From NCBI GenBank assembly GCA_001724245.1, contig MEDX01000021.1, forward strand, positions 1 through 50,986: DNA of 50,986 nt. The letters are read 5' to 3'. Below are positions 30,920 through 41,195 of this stretch, piece after piece. The notes under the pieces are model-generated. The model saw only the letters and a program-made list of their open reading frames with translations. It had not been told where the DNA came from and searched no databases. The stretch's first letter is position 1. Each line of letters starts with the position of its first letter. Both the position numbers and the translations under genes were made by a program. This DNA comes from Fonticula-like sp. SCN 57-25 (Eukaryota > Nucleariida > Rotosphaerida).

Positions 30920-32308
30920 TTACACGAATCCAAACCTCTCGACCTGCTCCAGCTTGTCCTGCATGTAGTCCATCTCGTCGTCGTCGTCGGCCTCGATGTT
31001 GTCGGTGCTGTTCCTCCTGGACGGCTCCTCCGACGGCGGCGCCGACACGAACGGCTCCTGAATCGACTGCACGTCCGGCTTGACGGCGGGCTTGCTGCGC
31101 GCGCGGCGGCGGCGGCCGGGCTCGCTGAGCGAGCTGCCGGGCGCCAGCGACTCTGAAATCGCCTTGGAGAGGCCGGCGACGATTTCAGAAACGGGCTTTG
31201 TCTCGTCGTACGCGCCGACGTCCATGCGGTGCAGGATGCTAAGAACGAGCTCAAAGTTGCGCGTCGCGAACTCGGTCAGGACGGCCACCTCGCTCGCGCA
31301 GTCAAAGCAGTGGTCGAGTCCGGGGACGCCCGTGACCTCGTGCGGGTAGAGCGCCACGCGCGTGACGTTGTTAAAGTAAAACATTTGCTCCTCGTGCGCG
31401 CGGTTGTCGTACTGCACCAAAGCGTCGCCACCGTTTGTGACAGAAAGGTACACCTCGGTTCCCGTGGCCGGGCTCCAGATGGGCAAAAACATCTCGCCAG
31501 ACAAGTAGGACGTAATCAGGTCGTTCCACGGCAGGCCAAACCTGAGCAGCGCGGCGGCGGGCTTTATCGAGTCGCACCACTCCTTCTGCAACTTCATGTG
31601 GACGATCATCTGAAACTGGGCATCCTCTTCCTCGACGATGCGGCACTCGCTCACAAGCAGAATGGGAAGCGACGCAAACTCGGCCACGCTCTCGTCGCTA
31701 AACGCCTGCTCGCGCCACTCGAGAAGCGCGACGTCGCCCAGCTCCAGCGGCATCGGCGCAGTGTCGTAAACGATAAAGCGGTGATGCGGGAACATCTGGC
31801 ACAGGATCGGAAGGTGGGCGCTCACCGGCAACAGCATCACAACAGTGTCCGCAAGCGCCCCGTTCCTCAGAAGAAACTCTGTCACGGCCAACAACTGCGA
31901 CCGCGCCTTCCAGTTCACCACGCTCTTGACATCATCCCGACGCCGCCTGTACTTCATGCGCGGCGCCTCGACCAAAAGCTGGCGCGAGAACGGAATGTCC
32001 AACCGGGATCCCATGTTGATCACGCGGTCGTGCTGCGCCTGGAGGACGTGCTTGTTCGCGCGCGGATCGCTCCACGCCGACTCGCCCGTAATCACAACAG
32101 GGGCAAGCCGCGACCTCACCGGTGCTTCGGTTTCATCATGGCGATCGCGACGCCACCGATCGGACAGGACGCCATCTCGCGTCGGCGAATGATCGCGATA
32201 GGACCTCTGGCCGCGGCCGCGGTGGCGGCGTCCGGACTCGGGCTCCTCGTCGGCATACATGCCTCCGAAGCGCTCCCGGCGGCGCCTCCTTTGATCGTCC
32301 TCCATCAC
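30920..32308 (-). CDS. VP39-family (poly(A) polymerase regulatory subunit / cap methyltransferase fold) protein
   Basis: Intronless, 462 aa. An Arg-rich disordered N-terminus (1-60) precedes a core of about 300 aa that follows the PARP_regulatory fold, best known from large DNA viruses as a cap ribose-2'-O-methyltransferase and also reported in some protists. Seen in order: DDVKSVVNWKARSQLLAVTE (126-145), a core strand VVMLLPVSAHLPIL (156-169), LPILLVSECRI, KPAAALLRFGLPW, and TEVYLSVT. The glycine-rich loop expected for SAM binding is replaced by LLPVSAHLP, and some catalytic positions appear changed, so methyltransferase activity is doubtful (inference). The C-terminus is acidic/Ser-rich with a second Arg-rich patch (RRRRARSKP). 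Base composition resembles its neighbours, so recent transfer is not indicated. Start at 32308 or 32305. Confidence 0.7.
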   Translation of the reverse strand: MMEDDQRRRRRERFGGMYADEEPESGRRHRGRGQRSYRDHSPTRDGVLSDRWRRDRHDETEAPVRSRLAPVVITGESAWSDPRANKHVLQAQHDRVINMGSRLDIPFSRQLLVEAPRMKYRRRRDDVKSVVNWKARSQLLAVTEFLLRNGALADTVVMLLPVSAHLPILCQMFPHHRFIVYDTAPMPLELGDVALLEWREQAFSDESVAEFASLPILLVSECRIVEEEDAQFQMIVHMKLQKEWCDSIKPAAALLRFGLPWNDLITSYLSGEMFLPIWSPATGTEVYLSVTNGGDALVQYDNRAHEEQMFYFNNVTRVALYPHEVTGVPGLDHCFDCASEVAVLTEFATRNFELVLSILHRMDVGAYDETKPVSEIVAGLSKAISESLAPGSSLSEPGRRRRARSKPAVKPDVQSIQEPFVSAPPSEEPSRRNSTDNIEADDDDEMDYMQDKLEQVERFGFV

Positions 32309-32530
32309 GTCTCGACGCTGACGTCACGGAGTGACGTCAACAAAGTCTCATGCACGTGGCCGCGCTCTATTTACTGGTTTCGGTCGTCTCTTTTCCCTTG
32401 TGTTTGCGCAAGCCACAGCAGGGATCGCCGCGAGGGTGCGCTCAGGCCAGCATGGCGCTCTTTATTAATTGGCTAAATTGTCTGTAGTACCTTGCTTTAA
32501 GCGCATCTTTTTTTTTGCCCTTTGGACAAC
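32309..32530. promoter_or_regulatory. Divergent promoter, VP39-family / VTI1
   Basis: 222-bp spacer. ATTGG at 32468-32472 lies about 60 nt before the VTI1 start. A TTTATTAATT stretch beside it may serve as an AT-rich initiator region. A direct TGACGTCA-like pattern (GACGTCACGGAGTGACGTCA) spans 32321-32340, resembling paired CRE half-sites. Functional reading is inferred. Confidence 0.4.
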
Positions 32531-33721
32531 ATGTCGAACCCGGGCGGGTCGGAACTTTTCGAGAGCTATGAGCGCGACTATATGGCGATCGCGTCATCTC
32601 TGAGCCGCAGGATCAACTCGCACATTCCCAACTACACCGGGGGTACGTTTAACGCAATAGCGAGCTTTTTATTTTGCGATTGCCTTTGCTCATTGGTCCC
32701 ACAGAGCAGAAGAAGGAGAGCATCCGCGCCGCGTACCGCGAGCTGGAGGAGGGCGATGAGATCGTACGTGATCCGCTCTCTGTGAAACGCCATGCTGATG
32801 CACGGCCGGTCTTTAGATTGAGCAAGTGGACATGGAGCTGCGCGGCCTTCCGGCTGCCACGCGCAATCGCCTGCAGCCTCGCCACAAGAACTACAAGAAC
32901 GATCACGCTCGCCTCAAGAAGGAGCTCGTGCGTTTGACAGGGGCGAAACACGTGTCGGTCGCTCACCGCCCGCTTTTCTTTTCCTTTTCCTTTCGTTGGA
33001 ATTTCTTAGAAAGTGGTTGAGAGTGCCGGCCTCAATCAGCGTGATGAGCTGCTGGGCGGCGGCGCCTCGGATCTCGATGGCACGTCGGCCGATCAGCGCG
33101 CTCGCCTGCTCAACGCCAATTCCCGCCTGGAGAACTCGACCAAGCGCCTCGAGCAGAGCCACATGCTTGTCTCGGAGACGGAGGAGATTGGCGCCGATAT
33201 TCTGCGCCAGCTCGCCGGCCAGCGCGAGACCATTCAGGGCGCCCGGAAAAAGGTGCGTTTCATGGTAGTTTGCGCGGCGTGACGGCCACTGACGCGCGGA
33301 AATAGCTCGATAATGTAGATGAGAATATTGACAAGAGCGATAACATTCTGCGCGCGATGGGTCGGAGGTCCGTTTTCTTCTTTTGATACTATTATGTTTT
33401 GTGGATGCATAGGGAAGGGAAAAGGAAAGGGATGACATTTGGCATGCAGTTATTTCATCAGGATAAATGTTTATCCCGCGTTATGTTTTGTATATTCGTT
33501 TATATCATGTAGGTATGTGTTACTTGGCTGTGCAGTTTGTTTTGTACGCCCTTTGCAAATACATTGGCGCTACGCACATTTGTTTGCACCCTGGGGGATC
33601 AAAATGCTGACGCGCCGCTTTCCGAATCATTAGGATCCAAACGAACAAGGTCATCACTGCGCTCATCATCATCGTACTGCTCGGCATTATCGGCCTGATC
33701 ATCTACCTGTCGGTGGCCTAA
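32531..33721 (+). CDS. VTI1: Qb-SNARE VTI1
   Basis: Exons 32531-32642, 32705-32763, 32817-32927, 33010-33252, 33306-33367, 33634-33721 (224 aa). Acts in Golgi-endosome and vacuolar/lysosomal membrane fusion. N-terminal three-helix domain (ESYERDYMAIASSLSRRI; EQKKESIRAAYRELEEGDEI; EQVDMELRGL), then the SNARE motif: LLNANSRLENSTKRLEQSHM through ILRQLAGQRETIQGARKKLD with a central Gln, and a C-terminal anchor VITALIIIVLLGIIGLIIYL. Length and layout are typical of VTI1. Intron 3 could also use a donor 24 nt downstream (GTGTCGG), adding eight residues; GTGCGT is preferred. Intron 5 (266 nt, donor GTCCGT) is by far the longest in the window. Confidence 0.93.
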
Positions 33722-34586
33722 CTGCCCACCTGATCGCCACCGCCTTAGACTTGTCGTTTGACTTTTTACCCTCGTCTTATTGTCACCTTCCAATCCTCTA
33801 TTCCTATCGTTGGCCGGGCGCTCTGGACTAGGCCAGCACCCTTTTTTTCTCTTTCGGTTTTCGTTGTGTTTGCGCTGCGTGGGCCGCCCCAGTGGGTGTC
33901 GCCTCTAGGCCGCCCCTTTGTAAGTGTGCGTGAATGTCATATCAATCAAAAATGCCATTATTTTAAGCGGCTGTCGGTCCAGAAAGTGTACTTTCTCGGT
34001 GTGGTGCATTAAAAAAAAGGCTTTTACGGCGGAAAATAGCAGGTAGAAAGTGTTGTTGTTGTCTTACCAAGCAGCCGCACAACTCACGACGGGTCAGGAG
34101 TCGATAACGATTCCCATTGGCCGATGCTCTTCTTCTGAACCAATCAGGACGATCGGGTGGTCCTGCTGTGTTGTGCCGAACGCGCGCGGGGGAGGCGGTC
34201 CATCGCGTTCTACTACTGAACGACAGCGCGCAGGACGGCAGGTCCGCTAGCGCGTTGCTCTAGAACCGTCGCAGGCCGCATTTCGTCGACTTTTCGTCCT
34301 TTTCTTCTTTTGTGCGTTTGCGTGCGCTCGGCCATTGACCGCGAGTTTCCGCGAGTCTTCTGCGTAATTTGACTTGGCTGCCGTGGGAGCACCGGCCGGC
34401 CCCGACCCGCGCAGGCCCTTTCCTTGGCGCCCATAGAGTGCATTGGACGACAGTGCCAGTGAACCGTGCCTGTTGCTTTCCTTTTGCCGTTTTACTGCTT
34501 TCCAAGCGCCGCTCGGCCCGACCCATCGCCGATCCCTAGTTGTTGTTTTGCAGCGTTGACGCTTGCCGGCACTGCTAAACGAGGGA
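33722..34586. other. Long intergenic region before the Smaug-like gene
   Basis: 865 bp without a supported gene, the largest gap in the window. The first half probably includes the VTI1 3' untranslated region. ATTGG at 34116-34120 and CCAAT at 34140-34144 form a closely spaced inverted pair, 440-470 bp before the ATG. The remainder looks like a long 5' leader; TTGTTGTTTTGCAG at about 34540-34553 resembles an acceptor, so an intron in the 5' untranslated region is possible. Confidence 0.4.
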
Positions 34587-36197
34587 ATGTCGCGGCCCTT
34601 TTCTGAAGAGTGGGAAAAGTCGAGGACGTTCCAGTCTTCAATTGAGCCGCCGCTCGCGTTTCCCTTTCCGCCGTCGCCGAATCCGACGCGGCCTCGGCCT
34701 ACATCCGATAGCGCCGCGCTCCGGCATGGCGGCGGGTGGCATCCCTTTGCCGAGAATGGCGGCGTGCCCTCTTACGCATCCCGTGAGGCAATGGTGCGGC
34801 TCCCTTTCCCTTTGCGCGCTGCTGTTCTTTTCGCTAACATACGTTTTTTTTTCAGACGATTGACCGCTGGTTTGAAGATCTCTCTACGTACGAAAAGACG
34901 CTTGAGCAGATGGCAGACATCAAGATCCTCGACGAGTTTCGGGAGCAGATGCGCGGCGTTGACCGCTGGTTCCAGCAGCAGAATGAGAATGAAAAGACAA
35001 CTGTTATTTACGCGCTGCTGCGGCACTGCAGCCCGCTTCAGATCCGCTTCTTCCTCACGGTGCTGCAGTCGATGGCCAAGAAGGACCCGATCGCAGAGAT
35101 CCTGTCGCCCCGCGGCTCCATTCTCGCGCAGGACGCGGACGCCGCAGAGGAGCAGGCCTCCAATCGGCTATTCGAGAAGCTGACGCAGGCGGAGGTGCGC
35201 GAGCAAGAGTCATCCAGGAGACTCTACGACCCTTTCTCGCAGGACGGCGACGAGGGCCAGACAGGGACGAGACCTACGGTCAATGTGTACGAAAGCAGTA
35301 ATATTTAGGCTTTGCGTAGCCGTGAATGTGTTATTCGGTCATCCTTTAATGTCATTTCTGTCTCTTTCCACCTTTTTTTGATTCGTTCTCACATTTTTCC
35401 GCGCCACCAGCCAACGGAGCGTTTCGATGCCGAGCGTCCCCTCGTCACCCACCGTCGCCAGCAGCCCCCTTCCCTCCTCCTCCTCTGCATCTCTTTCTCG
35501 CCCGACGCCTAAACCCGACACCGCGCCGCCTCGCAAAACGCCGACGCCGTCGACCGAGCGCTCCTTTGCGCCGCCGCCGCAGCCTCAGGCGCAGCCGCCC
35601 AAGATGCCGCCGCGGCCGACGGCGCCCGCTGTGACGGCGCTGCAGGCCGCGCAGGTCACCGGCGCGTCGGGGCCACCTTCGCCGTCGTCGTCGGACGCGC
35701 CGGCCATGCCCAAGCGGCCCGTACAGTACGCGGCGGTGGCGGCGACGGGCGCTGTGGCCCCCGCTTCTGCAGTGCAGGCCGCTGCAGCGCCGTCGCCGAC
35801 GCAGAAGAAGCCGCCGCAGCTAATGACGTCGCCCGTCGGCCCGCTGCCGTCGCTCCCCGCGCGGCCAAATACTGCCGCTGCTGCTGCCGCTGCGGCGGCT
35901 GCTGCGGCGCTGAATGGCCCCGATGCATCGTCGCCTGTAGTGGCGTCGCCGACGTCGGCGCGGCCCGACGTGCAGTACACCCCGGGCGAAGACATTGGCA
36001 CGTGGCTCAAATCGCTGCGTCTTCACAAGTACACGACCGTATTCGAGTCGCTGAGCTGGGAGGCGCTGTACAAGCTCACCGAAGAAGACCTCGAGAGGAT
36101 GGGGATATCAGCGCTGGGCGCGAGGCGCAAGCTGCTAAAGTCAATTGAGGCGATACGCAATGGCGAGCCGATTATGGCGGCAAGCGGGGCGGAATGA
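34587..36197 (+). CDS. Smaug/Vts1-like SAM-domain RNA-binding protein
   Basis: Exons 34587-34793, 34856-35286, 35411-36197 (474 aa). After a Pro/Ser-rich start, residues about 70-140 resemble the Smaug similarity region (TIDRWFEDLSTYEKTLEQMA; VDRWFQQQNENEKTTVIYAL; CSPLQIRFFLTVLQS). A long Pro/Ala/Ser-rich linker (about 220-405), including a 13-residue Ala run, leads to a C-terminal SAM domain (407-463): DIGTWLKSLRLHKY ... ALGARRKLLKSIEAIR. The positively charged LHKY and ARRKLLK surface is the one that binds stem-loop RNA in Smaug and Vts1, which recruit deadenylase and repress mRNA. RNA targets cannot be inferred. The second intron (124 nt) is placed by phase and its GTACGA donor. Confidence 0.85.
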
Positions 36198-36505
36198 GCG
36201 CTGATATTATAATATTGATCAAGGGATGTTTTGTGGAATATGAATATACGCACGATGGCATTATATGTAGGCTTTGCAGGGTGCAGTGATGGGATTGTGG
36301 CCAATAAGCAATGAGTTATACACATAGTCAATCAGCATCAAATTCAGAGATAATTATCCACACATTGTGATCATGATCATCGCATTGATGTATTGCTCCA
36401 CACTGGCCACTTTAAACAATACTCGTATGTTCTGCTGTTTTATTTGATAATTTTACAAAAATGGCCATGATTGTATGCGATGAAGCGCCCAGACGCCAGA
36501 AACGT
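36198..36505. other. Convergent intergenic region, Smaug-like / CHORDC1
   Basis: 308 bp of AT-rich sequence between stop codons, with TATAATATTGATC, ATGAATATACG and TGATCATGATCATCG stretches. Consistent with two 3' ends; no gene, hairpin array or repeat of note. Confidence 0.5.
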
Positions 36506-37729
36506 CTACTTTGGCGCGAGGATTGCCGCGTCGCGCACGGCGTAAATCTCCTTGCCTCCAATGGTTCCCACCCTTCCGGTCGTGCCAAACGTCGTGAACG
36601 ACTTTACCTCGCCGACGGGCGGCTCGAGCGACACCCACGCAATACCGTTGGCCTTGGCGAGCGTCAGCTCGACCTTGACCGACAAAAAGTTGGCGCGGCA
36701 CTGGTCGGGCGCGATCGGCTACGAATGAACGTGAAGCGTGTCAGCCAATCATTCCACTTTTTCGCAGAAAGCTACCAATGAGAGCAACGCGTACCTGCGA
36801 AAGGGGGATGTTCTTTTGGTAGACTGAGCCATCCTCGAGGACGAGCTCGACGGTCATCTGCTCGTCGGCAAAGTCGATCTTTGACGCCTGCTTGTTGACC
36901 TTTTTGGCAAAGAAGCTGACGATCACGTGCGTCTGCGTCTGGTACCAGTCGATGCGGACCTCTACCTTTTTGGGCGCGGGCGTGGCGGCCGTGATGGCCT
37001 CGGTGTAGCGGTGGCGGCCGGTCTTGCAGCCCTTGATCTTTAGAAACTCGTCAAACTCGAGCACCTTGCGGTTGCAGCACGACCACCCCTTGGACCCTTC
37101 GTGGAAGACGGGCTCGCCGCTGTGAAAAACGCACTCGCTCTTGTCATCCGCGCCGCCGTACGTGTGCTTGCACCAGGGGCGCTTGCACGGCGCGCCGGCA
37201 GCGACCGTGGCGTCGGCGGGATCGTTAACGTCCTCCTCCTTGGGAAGGGCGGCGCTCGCGGGCTGCGTCGACGCCTTGGCGGGGGCAGCGGCGGCGGAAG
37301 AGGAGGGCGCAAAGATGCTGCTGCCAGAGGACGAAAACTCGGTCTTCTGATCGTCCTTGCCGATCTGGCTCGTGTCCGAGAACTGAGGAAGAGGCTCAGT
37401 GTCCACAGTGTGCTTGCCTGATGCAATGGAAAGTGGGTGTAAGAGGGAGCGTAAAAAGGATTTGTGTGTGAAAGCGGCATACCGGTGGTGCAGCCGGGGA
37501 GCGCCATGAACTCTTCAAAGGTCAGGACGCGCTTGGGGCAGCACGCCCATCCCTTTTGGCCTTCGTGAAAGACAGGGCCGCCGGGATGGTACGTGCACGA
37601 GCCCTCCTCATTGGCCGACTCTTCAAAGTTCTAAAAGGCAGAAAAAATGTGTCAGGCAAAGACCAGCGATATTGATAGACGCGTGCGCACCTTGCCGCAG
37701 CCGCGACGGCCGCACTTGAGCTCGGGCAT
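36506..37729 (-). CDS. CHORDC1: CHORD-CS protein, HSP90 co-chaperone
   Basis: Exons on the minus strand: 37729-37691, 37630-37483, 37417-36795, 36718-36506 (340 aa). Two zinc-binding CHORD domains: I at about 5-64 (CGRRGCGKNFEE; GPVFHEGQKGWACCPKR; FMALPGCTTGKH) and II at about 140-198 (CKRPWCKHTY; EPVFHEGSKGWSCCNRK; IKGCKTGRH), followed by a CS domain at about 205-300 (VEVRIDWYQTQTHVIVSFFA; VELVLEDGSVYQ; GIAWVSLEP) like that of p23/SGT1. This CHORD-CHORD-CS order is that of animal CHORDC1/melusin; plant RAR1 lacks the CS domain. The protein links HSP90, SGT1 and partner kinases. The Ala/Ser-rich linker is not conserved. Length is close to the animal protein. Confidence 0.95.
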
Positions 37730-38038
37730 CGTTGATCGACCAGAGATCGTCTGAGAAGGTCAAAGAACAATGGCCACGTGGAATGCTGACGGTGCATTGT
37801 GGATTCACAACATTGCAACGCCGAGCAGAAATGCCGCGGCCACAAGCATGCATGTAGCAGGTAGACAGGAAGCGCAGCGTCAATGCTGGAGTATAAAGGG
37901 TTCATTTTCGTCTGTGTTGCTATTTCACGGGCAAAGTTGGCGCAAATTGTGGCCTCTCACCGACCCCCTTTCGCCAAGGGGTGATCGCGTCACTGCTTTA
38001 CTGCACGATTCCACGCGATTGATCGATGCCTTGCAACG
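37730..38038. promoter_or_regulatory. Divergent promoter, CHORDC1 / two-pass membrane protein
   Basis: 309-bp spacer between two start codons. I see no CCAAT box, no clear TATA box and no heat-shock element, though CHORDC1 is heat-inducible in animals. A short symmetric CCCCCTTTCGCCAAGGGG stretch at about 37965-37982 can fold on itself but is weak evidence of function. Confidence 0.3.
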
Positions 38039-38896
38039 ATGCGCCCACCTGCGTTGCGCACGCTAGCAGCTCTTTTGCTCGTGCTTGTAGTGCAAGCAAA
38101 CGCAGTGGACATTGCCGGACTCCGTGTCTGCAATGTTGGCGATTGGGTTAATCAGGCCGGTGCGCATCCCGCCCTTGCAGTTGTGCATACTAAAAGAGGG
38201 AAAACTGCCGAGCAGAGCCCGTTTGCGCCGTGCCGGACGTTGTACCAGAGGTCGGCTGTGTTGCAAGCGCAGACTGCTACAGCATCAACTGCGCCACAAA
38301 CTCGTCCTCGGCCACGCTGGTAATATCATTCGACCCTTGCGCTGGGGTACGTGTGCGCTTTTGGCCGCGCGTACTGACGTGTTGCTCTACAGCAACTGGT
38401 GTACACACTGACGGACGCCGACGGCTACGAGGACACTGTGGCTCGCTCTTGTATGCCTTTTTTTTTCTTTTTTCCTCCCTTGCCTCGCTCATTTTTTGCG
38501 CAGTGGTCACCCAGAGCACCCTCAACGGCCCGTTCAGCGTGTCGGTCGCCTTCTCGGACGTCAGCGAGTCGAGCATTTCGGGCCACTTTGTCATAAAAGA
38601 AGGCGAAGACGTCATTTTATTTGATGATGCTAATGTCATTCTCGGCGTTCCCGGTACGCCTCGCTGTCATTGTCGCGCTCGACTGACACGGCGCGGCAGA
38701 CTGCGTCAAGCCGCTGCGCTGCGTGCTGACGATTGTCATTCTTGTGTGTGTAATTGCCGGCCTTATGCTGCTGGGCAGCTGCGTGTGCTGCTGCTTTTGC
38801 TTCCCGCTCAAGCTCGCCGTCATCTTTGTCGTCCTCACGAGCCTCGGGGTCGGGGGAACTTTTCTCGGGACGCGATTTGCGCTCTTCCCTGCCTAG
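38039..38896 (+). CDS. Predicted secretory-pathway two-pass membrane protein of unknown function
   Basis: Not recognised. Exons 38039-38159, 38216-38346, 38393-38450, 38504-38653, 38700-38896 (218 aa), all in phase. Signal peptide MRPPALRTLAALLLVLVVQA. Lumenal region of about 120 aa with six or more cysteines (VCNVGDW; VGCVASADCYSINCATNSSS; FDPCAG) and one NSS sequon, beta-rich (LVYTLTDADGYEDTVA; FSVSVAFSDVSESSISGHFV). Two adjacent membrane spans close the protein: VLTIVILVCVIAGLMLLGSC, a Cys cluster (CVCCCFCF) that is likely palmitoylated, then LAVIFVVLTSLGVGGTFLGT. It resembles the type I protein at 3.8-5.0 kb only in general design. No function proposed. Confidence 0.75.
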
Positions 38897-39132
38897 ACTG
38901 CTGACCATGACTACATCAAGTGTGTTTCTATTTGCATGTTTATCGCTTATATGAATTGTACATAAGGCGCTCTATCAACCCCTCTTGTTTTCAATGCATC
39001 ACTTTTCACTGCAATTTTCGCTCACATGTACCTAGACTGCACCATATTCCTACTTACTTTGCAATGTCTATATTTGATACAAATACACGGTGACTTGCCA
39101 CCCAAAATCGCACAATTTACACATCATTACTT

Positions 39133-40974
39133 TCACTTTTCCTTCTTCTCGTTCATGTACTGCTGCGCCAACATCTGCCACGACTGCTTCTGCTCCACCA
39201 GCTCCCTCTTCCTCCTCGAGTCGCGCAGCCGCCACGCGTGCGCGCCATCCAACTCAAGATCCACGTGGACCTCATCCACATCTGGCACCCTCTCGGCCGT
39301 CAGCTTTGCTTGCTTGGCCACGTGACGCGCGTCGGCGATCGACAGCGCATCGTCGACCGTGATCTGCGCCTCGACGAGAACGTTTTCATTGATGTAGTGG
39401 CAGGCCACGTGGGAGACGGAGCGCACGTCGGGGACGGCGCCAAGAATGGCCGCGCGGACTTCGTCGGAAATCTCGGACGGCGACCGCGGGAGGGCACGTG
39501 GCCCGACGCCCTCGTAAGAGGGGGAGGCGTCATTGTCAATGTCCACGTGGACGAGTACCTCGGAGACGAATGGGAAGTTGTCCATGACGTGCTTGCGCAC
39601 GCGAAGGCCCGCGTGGTGCGCCGACGACACGCTAAGGAGGGGGTTGACTTGCACGTGCATGTCGACGAGCGTGTTGGGGCCCATTGCGCGAGCACGAACG
39701 CGGTGAACGCCAGTAATGTCGGAATCCATTTCCTGTGAAAAGATGTTAAAGTGGGTTAGAACAAGGAAGGAAAGAGCAAAAATGTTCAAAACGATACCAA
39801 GAAGGCACAAAATGAACTAAAACAATCCACACATCATCACAAAACATCATAAAACACATTAAAAACAACGTACGGCAAATTCGTTTGCAGCTATCTCGAT
39901 GTCGTCCCTTGCTGCGTCTGCTGTATTCGCGTCAAGCAGCTGCCTGAACGCGTTCCACCCGTTGTCCGCACCCGCGCGCACGATCATCCCCGCGACGATG
40001 ATGCCCGCAATGGGGTCAAGCACCTGAATACCCGCGGCCGACCCCGCGACGCCGACGAGCGCGACGACGCTCGACACGGCGTCGCTCCTGTGGTGCCACG
40101 CGTTGGCGAGCAGTGTCTGGCTGCGGTGCTGCTTTGCGACGCGCTTGGTCGCGTGAAAGAGCCACTCCTTTGCCGCGATGGACGCGATGATGACGCCAAA
40201 GGCAACGGGATGCGAAATGGAACCGGTCACGACGTCGGCCGCGTTATGCATCAGCACGACCACATCGGACGCGCCGCCGGGGGGCGACGGAAGCGCCGGC
40301 GGCGCCTTCGACACAAAGTCCACGATCTGGTAGTACGCAAAGCGCGCGATGCCAACACCGCCGCCCACGAGGAGGATGCTCACGGCGAGGGCGCCCAGCG
40401 GTTCGTACTTGCCGTAGCCGTACAGGTACTTGGAGTCGGCGGGGCGGCGCGAGATCTTGACAACGGCCAGCGTCACAAAATCGGACAAGAGATCAGTCAG
40501 GGAATGGTACGCGTCAGCTATCAGCGCGGAAGAGTTTACAGCAACTCCGACAAGGCCCTGGAGCAGTGTCAGTACAAGAACAGCGGGGAGGATGGGCGCA
40601 CCTTGCTCACTGACAGGACGAGATTCGTGTACACGCCAACCCACGTGATCCGCGACATGGCGCGCTGTGCTGCACGAGGGCGTGAGAACAGCGACGCAGA
40701 GCAATACAAGCGTACCGTCCTCAGACAGACCGGCGGGAATGCTATGTGAGTGGCCGTGGCTACCGTGCGGCATGGCATGCGCATGCCCCTGCATGCCGCC
40801 GTGCGCGTGCACGTCAGCATGCCCCAGCGACCCATGCGCGTGCGAAACTTGACGCACGCGGCCGCCGCCGTCCGAGTCTCCCGGTGCGGCCGTCGCTGTC
40901 GCGCGCCACCGCAAGGAGTGCGACTGGGCGAGCGGGCGCAGGCGGGAAGCCCGCGCGGCAGCTCGTAGCAGCAT
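39133..40974 (-). CDS. Cation diffusion facilitator (Zn/Fe/Mn transporter), probably mitochondrial
   Basis: Exons on the minus strand: 40974-40716, 40669-40602, 40557-39874, 39732-39133 (536 aa). The start MLLRAAARASRLRPLAQSHS, continuing LRWRATA, is Arg-rich without acids, fitting a mitochondrial presequence. A His-rich segment (HAHG/HGHSHS repeats, about 45-78) precedes TM1. TM1 appears only after splicing: ITWVGVYTNLVLSVSK + GLVGVAVNSSALIADAYHSL, then TDLLSD, the CDF signature with the metal-site Asp. YGYGKYEPLG and a second site (WHHRSDAVSS) follow. The C-terminus has two successive dimerisation-like domains (DMHVQVNPLLSVSSAHHAGL; VEAQITVDDALSIADARHVA) where one is usual. Nearest described relatives are MMT-type mitochondrial iron/metal exporters. 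The 141-nt last intron is long for this genome. Confidence 0.9.
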
Positions 40975-41031
40975 CACCTCGGGGTATTACAGTACGCGGC
41001 GACGAAATGACAACATCGGCGATCACGTGGG

Positions 41032-41055
41032 ATTGGTTGAAAAGTGGCGGGAAAC
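41032..41055 (-). promoter_or_regulatory. ATTGG box and E2F-type site upstream of the cation transporter
   Basis: ATTGG at 41032-41036 and GGCGGGAAA at 41047-41055 (TTTCCCGCC on the coding strand) lie 58-81 bp upstream of the transporter ATG at 40974. The latter fits the E2F consensus TTTSSCGC. Positions are seen; use is inferred. Confidence 0.35.
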
Positions 41056-41195
41056 GCGCCAAGCACAGCAGCATTCAATGTAAAAGTATACTTTGCTAGC
41101 GGGGAACAAAAGGAAATACAAAAATGCATGCTGTTTATTATTGTATCACTGGTGCAGTGTATATACACGGATATTGGCATAGAAGAGCAGTACAT

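Noticed and set aside
33368-33633. Box C/D or H/ACA snoRNA in the long VTI1 intron
   Set aside because: A CTGA and a GATGA-like string are present, but no proper RTGATGA box, paired stems or terminal ACA could be placed convincingly.
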